Shown here: positions 1 to 14,000 of the stretch, piece after piece
Position numbering within the stretch: the first letter of the stretch is position 1
How the letters are laid out: each line of letters opens with the position of its first letter
NCBI GenBank assembly: GCA_028752905.1
Contig: JAQNBH010000007.1
Location: forward strand, 13,792,759 to 13,856,758
Direction of reading: 5' to 3'
DNA from: Cladorhizidae sp. MBARI D1340-BT2
Lineage: Eukaryota; Porifera; Demospongiae; Poecilosclerida; Cladorhizidae
Length of the DNA: 64,000 nt
The notes under the pieces: model-generated
Told to the model about the DNA's origin: nothing
Databases searched by the model: none
The model's input: only the letters and a program-made list of their open reading frames with translations
Translations under genes and position numbers: made by a program

Positions 1-99
1 GTTTTAATGTTTGTTTGTTGTTGTTTGTTAATGTTTGTTTGTTATTCTGTTTATATATATATATATTAAAATTGTTTTTATAAAAAAAATAAAAAAAAT

Positions 100-345
<246 letters not shown>

Positions 346-414
346 ATTCGTTCATTCGTTCATTCGTTGATTGGTTGATTGATTGGTTGGTTGGTTGGCT
401 GGTTGGCTGGCTGG

Positions 415-1930
415 CTGGCTGGCTGACTGACTGACTGACTGACTGACTGACTGACTGACTGACTGACTGACTGACTGACTGACTGACTGACTGACTGACT
501 GACTGACTGACTGACTGACTGACTGACTGACTGACTGACTGACTGACTGACTGACTGACTGACTGACTGACTGACTGACTGACTGACTGACTGACTGACT
601 GACTGACTGACTGACTGACTGACTGACTGACTGACTGACTGACTGACTGACTGACTGACTGACTGACTGACTGACTGACTGACTGACTGACTGACTGACT
701 GACTGACTGACTGACTGACTGACTGACTGACTGACTGACTGACTGACTGACTGACTGACTGACTGACTGACTGACTGACTGACTGACTGACTGACTGACT
801 GACTGACTGACTGACTGACTGACTGACTGACTGACTGACTGACTGACTGACTGACTGACTGACTGACTGACTGACTGACTGACTGACTGACTGACTGACT
901 GACTGACTGACTGACTGACTGACTGACTGACTGACTGACTGACTGACTGACTGACTGACTGACTGACTGACTGACTGACTGACTGACTGACTGACTGACT
1001 GACTGACTGACTGACTGACTGACTGACTGACTGACTGACTGACTGACTGACTGACTGACTGACTGACTGACTGACTGACTGACTGACTGACTGACTGACT
1101 GACTGACTGACTGACTGACTGACTGACTGACTGACTGACTGACTGACTGACTGACTGACTGACTGACTGACTGACTGACTGACTGACTGACTGACTGACT
1201 GACTGACTGACTGACTGACTGACTGACTGACTGACTGACTGACTGACTGACTGACTGACTGACTGACTGACTGACTGACTGACTGACTGACTGACTGACT
1301 GACTGACTGACTGACTGACTGACTGACTGACTGACTGACTGACTGACTGACTGACTGACTGACTGACTGACTGACTGACTGACTGACTGACTGACTGACT
1401 GACTGACTGACTGACTGACTGACTGACTGACTGACTGACTGACTGACTGACTGACTGACTGACTGACTGACTGACTGACTGACTGACTGACTGACTGACT
1501 GACTGACTGACTGACTGACTGACTGACTGACTGACTGACTGACTGACTGACTGACTGACTGACTGACTGACTGACTGACTGACTGACTGACTGACTGACT
1601 GACTGACTGACTGACTGACTGACTGACTGACTGACTGACTTGACTGACTGACTGACTGTGACTGACAGTGACTGACTGACTGACTGACTGACTGACTGAC
1701 TGACTGACTGACTGACTGACTGACTGACTGACTGACTGACTGACTGACTGACTGACTGACTGACTGACTGACTGACTGACTGACTGACTGACTGACTGAC
1801 TGACTGACTGACTGACTGACTGACTGACTGACTGACTGACTGACTGACTGACTGACTGACTGACTGACTGACTGACTGACTGACTGACTGACTGACTGAC
1901 TGACTGACTGACTGACTGACTGACTGATTG
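415..1930. repeat. (GACT)n satellite, about 1.5 kb
   Basis: Some 375 tandem copies of GACT, almost perfect except for one disturbed patch at about 1641-1672 (single-base insertions and a GTGACTGACAGTG interruption). Both edges degrade to TTGA/GATT-type variants. Such length and purity suggest recent expansion or an assembly-sensitive array. Confidence 0.97.
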
Positions 1931-1974
1931 ATTGATTTTTTTATATATTTTTTATTTAATTTTTTTAAATTTTA

Positions 1975-2145
1975 TATACATCCAGTGCATGTGTAGGAGC
2001 ATGTACTGGCACGTGGTAGATAGCTAGCTACCGGTATATGACAGGCTCACATGAGCCTTCCTGTTTCATTATTCCATGAAGACTAGAGCATCTAGTCGAA
2101 ACGTCGAGTGAATAAAAATAAAGTTGATTATTGAGAAGGTGATTT
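1975..2145 (+). repeat. Short interspersed repeat copy 1 with hairpin tail
   Basis: About 170 bp directly after the GACT array that is recognisably the same family as 41985-42155. Shared blocks are GATAGCTARCTACCG, CATTATT, the 17-nt hairpin at 2081-2097, GAAAYGTC and TATAAGTTGATT-like ends. It has AATAAA-like strings at its 3' side. It may be the end of a retroelement. No protein-coding part was recognised next to it. Confidence 0.7.
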
Positions 2146-4431
2146 TAATAATGTGCTGTACAAATTTTTAATTTTCACATATTCATTAAAAAAATAATTG
2201 AGTCGCAAAGAAATAATTTTACAGCGATGAAATTCTGTTAAAATAATGGGGAAAAAGTTCTTGGCTGCTGAATTTCCATACACAAAAGACAAAAGCATAA
2301 CTAGGCGTAGCTGTAGTGTTTATGGTTAGTCAGGATACCTAACTGATTCAACTGGGTGTTAGGTTGCATGTACTGTAGAAGCTGCAACTACAGGAACAAC
2401 TTCAGTTTGAGATAGAACAGTGTTTTGTTTCCTAAAGTACTGAAGGATAGAAAGTGACTTCTACTCTAACTATAAATATTGCTAGCCACATGCACAATTG
2501 TTGATAATCTAATTGCTATAAATATATTGTATGTGCATGAAAATGTTCACATTTTGATGGCCACTCGTAAGGTTGGCAGCTATTTAAATTATTTCCCGAT
2601 ACGGTATTAGAAATCTTACTATCTTGTAATGTTCTTTTATACAACTTGATTTTCTGGGTAAATCATCATTGCCTCTTCATGTAAAAGCATTTTATTTTTT
2701 ATTTTAGAGGATACCAAACAATTACTTTTTCCCAGTTCTGCTGATAATTGTTATGTGCAGTGCAATGAATTGCTGATAATACATTTCTTGGCTCGCTTGT
2801 TTTAGCTTAACTATCTGTAGTAGGAACTGAACAGGTTTTCAATTTTCAGTAGAATTGAAATGTGGAAGATGTTCTAGAGAATAGTGAAAGTGATTTGCAG
2901 GATCATTCTAAATTGAGCAGTAGACATGTGTGTCCCTTTATGCTAGGTGCTAGGGCTAGGGCTAGGGCTAAGGCTAGGGCTAGGGTTAGGGCTAGGTTTT
3001 TGATGTGACAGTGCCAATATCATGTACCACATATTCTGTCTGCAAAATTTATGCCAGGACACCATCCTTCTTTGGCTACTTCCCTCTGGTGATGGATGTC
3101 TGTACCAATAAAAACAAAAAACAAAGCACACACACCACACAGCTTAGTGTACATAGATATAGTACTACATGTATATTGATCTTTCAATAGATTGCTCAAT
3201 TTTAGATAACAAGAGTTCCAGCTCAGCAGCTGCTACTGGTCTATGCTTGGTCCCACAAAGCAAGCCCACCAACAAAACTTACAGGATTGGCCTCCTATTT
3301 TTTTCAATGAGCTTAGCAAGTGTATAATAGTATACTGCAGGAAGTGCTTATAAGCGACAAGCTATAGATTTTTGATTGCAAAAAGGCAACTGCAGTGGCA
3401 TTAGAGCAGAGGATAAAGGGGGAGGGGGGGGTGGAGTTAATACCCAGTTATATTTGAATGTCAGAGGGCATAACCCACCACCGTCACCCCCCCCCCCCAC
3501 ACATGATGGAGATATTCACTGGAGAACAGCTTTCTAGTTGATAGACTCATACTACAAAATTTTGGTGCTAAATTGGAGCATGCATGTTTTGGCTTGTGTT
3601 CTCCATGCTCAAATTCAATGTGGTCATCTCTTGAACGTCTGCAGCTAAGACTGACCTTCCTGGCAGTCTCATATTATGCCTCACAACAACAGGCAGAGGA
3701 TTCTGCATCAAAATTTTGTAGAGTGAGTCTATCAACTGGAAAGCTGCCACCTACTTTCAACATCATGGGTGAAAGATTGCTGGAGGAAGCACTGGGAAAT
3801 GGATACACATTGATTGCATAGATACATAAATGAGCTCTCTTACAGGATTCGCGGCAACAACCTCTTGTGGTTAACCTGATCATCTCCAATCTGGTTGGGG
3901 ATAACTTGTTCATTCTTCAAGAGAATTGGAGCCAGAGAATCCGATTCCTATAACTTTAGCCTACCACAAACTATTGACTATAATTATAAGCTCAATCTAC
4001 TGGATTCACAAATCCCCACATGGCATCAAGGGACTTGTCAGATTTATGAGGACACTGGTATGTGACTCGACTTTAATCTCCCTGTGTGATTGCAGACTGA
4101 AGATTCACAAGAAAAAAAGAAATTCAAGATCTAGATTAAGTGAGGAGTCTGCGTTATAGCTCTGGGTCTACCTCTGCCTACTATCTAGATGCTTCAGCAT
4201 ACTAAACATTTCCCAGTCTAGGCTTGTCCCCACTAAGTCAGGCCAGATGAAAGCTGGGTTGTCTATTATGCTTTTTTGGAGTAATAATAGCAATAAAAAG
4301 ACAAAGAGAACATTTTATATTTCGAATGGGAGCATATATTTTCCTATTTGTACTCGATATTTTTGGCTTCTGCTGATCTTGTGCATAAATAATTTTCTGA
4401 AGGCTTCATGATAAAACTTTCTTTTCTGTAG
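2146..4431. other. Non-coding stretch, probably intron or 5' region of the receptor gene
   Basis: No exon matching the receptor and no recognisable element was seen apart from the hexamer repeat at 2946-3000. It has a G-run at 3420-3432 and a C-run at 3487-3498. Frames on both strands at 3560-3910 overlap and match nothing I recognise. Confidence 0.5.
2946..3000. repeat. Degenerate telomere-like hexamer repeat
   Basis: Eight or so units of GGGCTA with single GGGCTAA and GGGTTA variants. A second tract of the same unit lies at 53657-53698. The metazoan telomere unit is TTAGGG; the main unit here has C in place of the second T. Confidence 0.8.
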
Positions 4432-5003
4432 TGTTTGGGTTCTTTGATACAACATACTCTGGTAAGGAACATGAAGAAGCTCATTCAGTACTTGCTGGAA
4501 CTATATCTGGACCCACTCCGGGTCCTCTTAATGCAACTGTGGAACTGAATAGGATTACAGCTGGTAGGACAATAATTATCAATAAACAATGCTGAGTTAT
4601 GCAGCATAATTGTACACTGATATGATCAATTGTAATGCATTTGGTAGTATGTATAGGATTAACATTTGATTTCTCATTATACCCCATTTCATATTGTTAA
4701 CAGTGGTTGTTTAAGCTGTTCTAATGAGAGGTGATATAATTGTTTGATATATTATAGATATAATTATTTTAACAGGACTTTATGACCATCATTTGTTTAC
4801 AGGTGAGGGTGACATGGCTCTGTTTACAACAAATTTGATTTTTTCTCTGGGTCAAGATCCATTGCCTGTGTCATTCATGTTTATACGTGACTCTATTTCA
4901 CAAGAGGTGGATGAGAGATTCACTCTTAATCTTATACTTGCTGCTAATATCGAAGGATATGAGCTCCACCTTGTTCTAAATGGAACAATATTGGATGATG
5001 ACA
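4432..5003 (+). CDS. Calx-beta-like module 1 (exons 4432-4563 and 4803-5003)
   Basis: Exon A (44 codons) starts [18 protein letters not shown] and ends phase 1 before gtagga. Exon B starts after ttacag and ends NGTILDDD before gtgagt. The hydrophobic start with an acidic turn, the [12 protein letters not shown] segment and the terminal acidic triplet are the usual Calx-beta pattern. The intron between them is 239 bp. This is the most N-terminal module visible; it is entered in phase 1, so at least one exon lies upstream. Confidence 0.75.
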
Positions 5004-8000
5004 GTGAGTTAACATTTTAGGTTCACAGTTTTGCTGGAAAGAGTGATTAGTTTTTGTGACGTCCAAATTTTATTAACTTACATATCGAGAGAAACAAATT
5101 GTAACTGAAAATGTTAGGATGATTATTTAGTTTTTCTTTAGCCTTGATTAGTAGGATATTTTTATGATGCTCCCCCAAGCAAGGGATGCTAAAAATGTAC
5201 AAAGGTTTATGCTATTTTATACTTGTAGTAATAATGTGGACAATGTACATAGTACGAATCAACGCAATGTAGCAATTTGCCTGCCTGGTGGTACCCAGAG
5301 ACCTCATGAAGTTGTGAAACTTAAGTCTCTCAACTTTGGGTGCATGTAACTTTGGTAAAATTTAAGTGCCAAAAGAAATAGCACAGGTCAAATTCAGTAG
5401 TCTCTTATTGCGCTGACCAAAACACAGCAAAATATAAATGATTTACTTTCTTCTATATTAATTACCATAACTTTTTAAGATGAATAGATAAAATAAATTT
5501 TATGAATAATTCTACAAATATCACAAAATGATGTGGCATGCACAGTAAGACCTAATTAGTAGAGTAAGACCTAATTCTGGAGTTAAGTGAAGAACCTGGA
5601 TCTCATGTTCTTGCCTAGTTTCTTAGTGTTGCTTTCCATTTTCTTCTCACTGTCACTTGTTCTCAGGAAAAACATTGTTGACAAAAGTAATGTTTCATTC
5701 TTATTCCATGCCGAGTGCTATTAGGTTCCTGTACTGCTTAATACAAACTTGTTTAATGCCCAGTACCTAGTCTCTGCCCTTCATTAAGAAACTTGGCTTT
5801 CAGTATTTGTATGTAGCAAGCTACCCCTAGCTTTAGCGATAGCAGTCTAGACAGCTCTAGCTCTTCTGCATAAAGCAAGTTTTGTCTACACTATGCCTCA
5901 ACAAACCAACCTTTAATAAACCCCTTAGCAAAGTTTAAGAAGTCTTTCCTAGCACTAACATATTCTCTACAGAACTATTTGTATAATACAGCAACCTTGG
6001 TCAAAATTAAGTTTCAGCAAACTTGGCCTCTACGAAACTATTGCTTGACTTCTAGCATAAAGATGCAAACCTCTGTCCCTCCAAACATTTTTCCCCATAA
6101 TCATTCTGAACATAATTATACTGGATTGCCTTGTCAGCAATGGAAATTTCTCCACAGGGTCAGCCTCACTACCCAAAACTTTTCACGTTAAGTGACCTGC
6201 TAATTAGTTTCCTGTTGCCATGTGGCATGCTATCGTTGCTACTGCGAAATTGCATGTGCCATACCTTTTCTGACAATGGTGGTTTCAAGCAATGTGTATA
6301 TACTACCAGCAGAATTTTATCGATTGTTTCTTGACTCGTGTCTAACCTGATAATTTTTTTAAAAATCCATATGTAAGTTTTTGCAAATTCTTCTAACAGA
6401 ACAAACAGACAGAGACAGAGACTGACTCAGAAACCTGGGTGAAAACATAACCTCCTTGGCAGAGGTAAGAAACCTTTAACAACATTAACACAAGCAAAGC
6501 ATTAGGTCAAGAAAGTTAGGCAAAGCATTAGCTTAAGTATGATGAGGCTTTAAACACATTAACAAAAGCTAAGTCTTCAAGTATTGGGGGTGGGTGGGGC
6601 TAAATCATACAGTAGAAAATACTATAAAAACTTGTAGTTACAATTTTAGATCTCTATAAATTCTGTGTACTTCAATTTATCAATGTTATATATAGCTCAA
6701 AAGTCTCTGGGGGGTCTATTTTGACACTAAAAAGTAATGTATAGATATAACCATGCCAAAGGTACCATTGCAAAAATGGAGGAACGACATAATCTGAATG
6801 CCTGAATTTGCTGCAGTGGTAGTTCCTTATTGGAAAGTGCTAAAGAGCTGAAATTATTATTAGTGACAGGTAGAAGCCTTACTCTATGGGATGAGTGCTA
6901 TCGTTAGGTGCTAAAAGTGACTAGGTTGTAAAGCATGGGCACTGAAAATCAATTTTCTTTTACTGTAAGCGGTTTGATCTTTGGTCTTGACTCCACCCCC
7001 ATCCATGCAGAGCTGCTTCAGCTGCACCCATAGGTAAGTTAGTCTATTGAATTTTTTCCTTCTAACTAGCTAGCAAACTGACTAAGAACAAACAACAGTA
7101 CATGGATGCCACAATACTATGAGCAAGCACCAAACGATGAGTTACCAAACTGCAAAATTGTAGCACTATAAAATATCAGTTATACTTATAGTCCCTCTAC
7201 CAGTGTAATTATGCAAAAAAAAACAAAAAAAATTGAAAAATATAATTAACTATAATTATAATCTTTGGTTTATCCAGCTGCTGTGTGAAGTCTAAAATAC
7301 TCCAAAAAAGTTACTAGAAACAGATTTCAATAGTTAGGAAGCATATGTATTAACTAGTTGCTACTATGACTTTATTGTGTTTGGCAAGAAGTGTAATCTA
7401 GTGATGCTATTATAAGCCTGGTCATTTAAATATCCTAGATCTCCAGCTGTTAAGTCAAGTGTCCCATGTAAGAAGCTCTAGTGATCCCACCACCACCATG
7501 ATAAATTTGAAAGCATTTTGGAGCTATTTGCTCTAAAAAATTCACTTTAACCTAAATTGTGACAGTGGGGGTTGATAGGTGATGCAGGGAAGGGATGATG
7601 AATATAAAATGTTTGCGCCTACCCAAGCAGTGTGCATATGAAGCAATCATAGCGCTATAGTAGCGTTACTCCTCCACAATGCTGAGAGTCTTTGAAATAG
7701 ATGATAGGTCGTCTCTAATGAGGGTGTTCTAAGCACTGCAAGAAGTAATTCTGGTGGTGGCCTATCCACTCCACTCTTGAGTGAAAGAAAATTGTAACTG
7801 ATAATGTCAGGTTACTTTTTTGTGTGTATCTTTACTGTACATCAGGAAACATACATCAGCTAGCTATATCAACTCAATCTGATGTCATGTATGCTTTAGT
7901 GGATACCTGCCACCTCATTAGGGCTCCATGAGTTTCATCTCAATCCCAAATGCCATAATCTTTCCAGTGACCATCAGCTAGACAGCTGACAGTGTAATTC

Positions 8001-11000
8001 CTGACATATATGACTCTAGTGTTCTGATTGATCTTATACTGTTGCTTATGCTGGAAAAGAAATTATTTCTAATCAAGCATACACTTGTATTCCCTTATAT
8101 TGTGGTTGCTATTATGCAATGTTGTGGAAGAATATAATGGAATGGAACAGAATGCAATGTTTAACTCACCAGCTAACTTGAACTCAAACTGGTTGACATT
8201 AACAACTGAAATACTTAGTTTTCTTTAGTGATGGAGTCACTCGAGAAAGACAACAAAAACTTTCCAGAACATTAATGCTAATTTCTTAATCATTATCCTC
8301 TTCGTTCTCTAATGAAACAGTTGTAGTATTCATGCTGTCTAAGAAGGCATACAAAGTGGATGAGAGGGACAATGCAATGATGCCAGTCAAAATCACCAAG
8401 CAGCAGAATGTGCGGCTAGCTAATCCAGTCACCTTCAGGATATCTCCACTGACTATTGATGATGCAATGAGTAGGTCTCTCAATGTTCCTGTTGAAAGAT
8501 GCATCCTAGGAAATATTGATTCTCCAGTCCAAGCAAGTAAGATAACAAAGTAGTTATTGTGAATTTGTGTAAATTAATATCAGCGGTATTAGGATCAACC
8601 TATTTTATATACATGCTATTTGCTTAATTTGGTGTACTGTTAATAGCTCCATCTTTATTAAGCCATTTTGAACTCGGAGAGTTGTACTCTTATGTTGTCA
8701 GGTCCTCAATGTTCATCAGACTGAAATGACGGTTTGACCATATTTCCCTTCTGTTGATGTGTAATTTCAGATGAACAAGATTTCAATACTATTGCATTAA
8801 TCGTGGAATTTCCATTTGATGAAGATTCCAATATACACACAGATGTTGAAGCTTTCATTGCTGTTGTTGATGATGAAATTAATGAGAGTGAAGAACAGTT
8901 CTTTGTTGTTCTCCTGGAAGTAGTTAATGCTACTGAGATTTCCTTAGTGGATACCAAGCAGCGTAACCTCTCCCTCTGCAGTATAATAGATAATGATGGT
9001 AGGTGTATGTATAATTTTCTGTATTTATGTGCTCATGTTGGTCAACAGTTTGAACACCACTTTTAGAAGTGTTGTGTAGAAATTTCATATGACTAACCTT
9101 CAGTATTAATATGTACACCTTTCTGGTAGGTGATTTAACTCAATAGCCAGTTGATCTTTCAATTATTTTCTAACATTTCTGTCTTAAAAAAAGTTTCAGT
9201 CACTCAATATTAATTGAAAATGCAGCAATGCATGGCTTGCCATCTAACTGATAGTGAATTGATAATATACATGAGAGTAACATGTGGAAAATCAATCTTA
9301 CCTGACAGGACTTTTGTGCTTTAGAAGCCTCAAGGTTTCCATATGGACTTGAATTTTGCTGAGTTAGGCAATTTCAGTATTCCCCCAAATACTAAAGCAG
9401 AGTTGAATACTGTCAGATATTTTGTGCTATTGAGTGTGTGCATAATTATGTTTTCTCCGATCTCTTTTGAGCCCTACTTTCAATAAGTAAGCCGAGAGTT
9501 GATCCTTTATAAGTTCACACCATACCTATGAAGAATGTCCTATTTTATTGACCACCTTAAGTTTGTGCACACACATTTAGTTAAGTTTTGTATGGTGGTA
9601 ATACAACTTTAATAATAGTAATTGTAAAAGGAACCATACCTACATGGAGAAGACAAGGTTCTTGCAACCTTGTTAAACCTCCTGTCCACATGGTTGTCGT
9701 AATATAGTAAGGTTGCAACAAGGTTTCAACAGTCTCCCATACTGCAAATCACTACATAGGTCACATTGTCACTATTGAATTGCAACATATAGCTGTGTGG
9801 CAATGCATGACACACAATCAAGGGCAAGAGGATGTGACATCGTAGTCTCATAAATATTAATTGTGCCTGATGAATATTGCTTGTGCATGAATAGAAACCT
9901 CAGGTTCTACACAGGTGCTTTGCCAAAGATTATACACTATAAGTGCCATAAACTCAGGCATGAGCTCGTGCATTTAATTAATGGAGTGAATATTTTACCA
10001 GCTCTTTTTCACATTGAGCTCTCAATAGCAAAACATTTATACTGTGATTAAATGTGAATCCAGTGCATTGGGTGAGCATGCAGTACTTTAGAGCCATATA
10101 TCTCTGTGATATTGCTATCTCATCTGTCTCCACTCCAGATTCACAAAAGCTCTAGGCAAGCAGTGTAAGCTTGGGAGTGTGCTTACCTAAACATTACTTT
10201 AAGAACCGTCAACTAAATTAAACTTCACTGTTGAAGCTGTCCACAGCTAGGTGCTAAGATAGGGGAACCTCAAAAACTGGCTTCTTACTTGTGCACTATA
10301 TTACTTTTCATGCAGGAACATTCATCGCTGACATTGTCTACTTCTTGACTTTGTCTACTTCTTGACTTTTTTCTGCATGTAATATTATAGAGCTACATTT
10401 CTCAACAATATGTTTCTCTGTTAGTGGGATATGCTGATGCCGTGCGACAACCTGGATTCATAAAGAGTAGTACAAGATGAAGATGCATTATATTGCATAT
10501 ATGAATCAGTCTGACATTGCTAGCCCTTCCCAGTTAATGAACAGACTCTGAAAACTAGATCCCCAAAAATGTTCTGTTGCAATGCTATTATCACAGCTGT
10601 AATTGGATGGAGTTGTCTTCAAGAGAAGAGACTGATGTCCATATGAAAGGGGACAAAATTAATAGAGATGAGTGAAGATGCCTTATGCATGTTCTGTTTT
10701 GATCGTGAAGCTGACTTCTACTCCATACAAGAGGCAGAAGGAAAATAAGTTTGAATGTATATCTTCTACTCGACATGCAATGGAATAAAGGGAACAGCAA
10801 AAGTATATACTGTGGCTAGAAGTTTAATATATTCGAGTTTCCAGATCCGCTTTCCTTCTCACAGTGGGATAACATATTTCCTGTGTGAGACTACTGATTA
10901 TATGTATAGAAAACCACTAAAACCATATATATCTTTCATATTCATTCAAGGGATGGTTTGGAAAATAAAGAGAGTGGAAGCCTAGATATTAATTTTACTG

Positions 11001-14000
11001 AGCTGACTTGTGAACATGTATTCTGATCTTCCTGTGAGTTCTTCTGTTGTCAGGAAAAAGTTCATTGTTTGCCTAAGAGAATACACATTATGGAAACATA
11101 AATGCAATGGCTTGGCTTAGTGCACTTCATGTAGTGGAGCTCAAGTACTGGTGAAATGAAAGTGGTTGCAGTAGCTGGTAAGAAGCTGCACCACTGCAAT
11201 ACTTCATGAAATAGATGAGGGTTCCATTGACATACCCATGGAACTTCTTCCTTGGACAAACGTATACTGCCCCATCTCACAAGTAGTTTTTTCTTTGTTG
11301 GCATGATAAAATTACAAAAGAAATATGACGAATATCTTATGACACCGACCTAAAACAATTCATTCTATACTTGATATACTCCCTGTAATTATTGGCACGG
11401 AATTAGATACTCTCCCATATTCCAGTCATGGTTATATTTTTTCACTCTGCTGTAGTATATTGTCATTAACCATCATTTCCAAGGAACATGGCAACATTTT
11501 CCTTGACAGAAGAGACACCGAAGCAGTTAAGCCATTTATTGACAGCAACAAAATTATAAATACTGTCAAGAAACTAGAAATGGCTTAAATTTTCAGGCTG
11601 GATGATGTCAATCTAGATCAACTGACAACTGATGGACAAGCTAACCAACCAACCCACCATCACATATGAAATATAATATTGTTTATAAGTATATCAAGTA
11701 TAGAATAAACTATTATCACATTCATCGTGGAATATTACATTTCACTCGCAAACTCTACTTTTACTCGCCTTTGGTTTATGACATTATGGGGGCCTGCTCA
11801 TGAAATAACTTCCCATAATTATTCCATTTTGACTCATCTAATAAATAATAATAAATATAATTAAGCACACGTAGAGATATTAATCTCTTGTATTATGGGT
11901 TTATGGGGAATTAATTATGAATGCTTCACAAATACAATTGCCACACAACCATAGTATCTTATGAAATAGTGTATAGCTTCTACTAAAGTTATTCATCATG
12001 CTATCCAGAAGTCCTTCATGTCTCCCAGATCTTCCTGGAAAAAGAATTTTTAAATGGTTAATCTTTCATAATCACTTTTATAGAATTAAATATAATCACT
12101 GCTAAAAAAACAAGTTATGTTTAAGTTGTTTAAATGGTTAAAAAATTACACTCTGTAATTATGTATGTCATATTTTAAGAAGTATATTTCTTTTGTTACA
12201 GATATTGTCATTGGATTTAAACAAGAACATTATACTTTTAATGAACCAGATGTGATAACATTTATACAATTGGATTTGGTGAAGGAAGACAATCGTAAAT
12301 CTGAGCAAACATTTCGAGTTGCAATCAATGTTTTGGCTTTCTCATACAGCTTTTTTAACCAAGATGCCACACTTCAAGCTGATTTTAAGGCATCAAATTT
12401 GTCAATTCTATTTCCTCCAACATCAATGATTATCCATTATACGTGTTCCATACTACCAGATCAAATTGTTGAAGGAAATGAAGAGTTTATTGCAATATCC
12501 TCACCAAGTGAAGGCTTTGTTACTTACAGGACACCGAATCAGACATCTAGAGTTTACCAAATTGCATCAATTGTCATATCCGACAACAACTGTAAGAATG
12601 ACATCGGTTTTGGCAAATATTAGAATAGCTGCCACAACAATTCTAATATTTTATTCTTAGCACCATCACTTATTCATTCCATAGATGGTGATCTTGAAGT
12701 TGGATTTGAGAGCACACTGTATTTTGTTAATGAGTCTGCAATTAATGTCAAAGTATGTGTCATAGTAATCAACTGTCCATTCTCCAATAGTGGTCCAACA
12801 TTTCTGCTTATGGAAATCACAATAACACCAGGAAGTGCAGGTAATCACATCAAATTAGACTAGTCAATAGATCAGTACCATACATCTGTATACATCAACG
12901 ACTTCTAAAATATCATTGTGACTTTTAGGGATAATAGCAGCTAAGGCAACACATGCATGTTTCATGTTCCTCAAGAGTGTATATATCAATACCTATTACC
13001 AAAGGTCTACACTAGAGCTCACCTAATGAAATCTAACTCAAGCTGTTTGCTAGGGAGGCTAAACCCATTCTACAGCAACTCTCAGTAGTAACTGACATGG
13101 CTTTACAGTGGCAAGCATCATCATCATTTAGTTAGTAAATGAGAGCTATGATGTTTGGGCTAAATGCTAGTAAGCTAGATATCCAAAAACTAAGTACTTA
13201 ATTTATTTTATTGTTGCTAAGTTAGCTAACATATCAACAGAGCATGTCTGATGGAGCCTTCAAGCACTGAAGAAAGCTCAACTTTAAAACTTGCTATTAT
13301 TTAGTTGCATGCTTTGAAAAAAGAAATAAGTTGCACATGTGCATTGCATTCATTTAAATCTAGTCCCTAAAATGTTAATTATGAACGAAATGTTAATATT
13401 GTATACAGATTTGCCTTCAGATGTGGACCATCATTTTAGTGACACGTTGCATTTCATCGACATCTTTCTTTTCGGATGTTTCCATGTTAATCGTAATCGA
13501 AGTTGCACTTCTATACCCATAACTGATGATAATATTCTTGAAAATGTCGAGTCATTTACTTCCAGCTTATTGCTCGTACACATGTCAAGAAGTGGAACTG
13601 TTATTAATTCACGAAATGTCACCACGATCAACATTTTGGATGATGATGGTATGTAACTAGTGCTCTTACGATATAAAGACAATATCAATAACACCTCTTA
13701 AATTGTGTTATTATAGAAAGTAAATCATTGGAAATGTTTACCAAGTACTAAGGTTTGCTTCATCACAGCAATCTGCATGAAGGGTCTGTGCACATTGCAA
13801 TTAAATGAATGTGTTCCCAATGTGATCCAAACATACTCTACATGTGTACACTGCAAATTTATTAAGTGTGTTTTAAACATGTCCATTCTTGAGCCAATAC
13901 AACAGGTGTTTCAAAACAGATTCAGGTAAAGAACACACTTTATCTATGAGCTCTTTCATGACTAGGTTTAGCACGATATAGAAAGATGCCATTTTGCTTT

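Noticed and set aside
2075..2105. Functional hammerhead ribozyme
   Set aside because: The copy lacks CTGANGA and a clear stem III; only a degraded family resemblance is supported.
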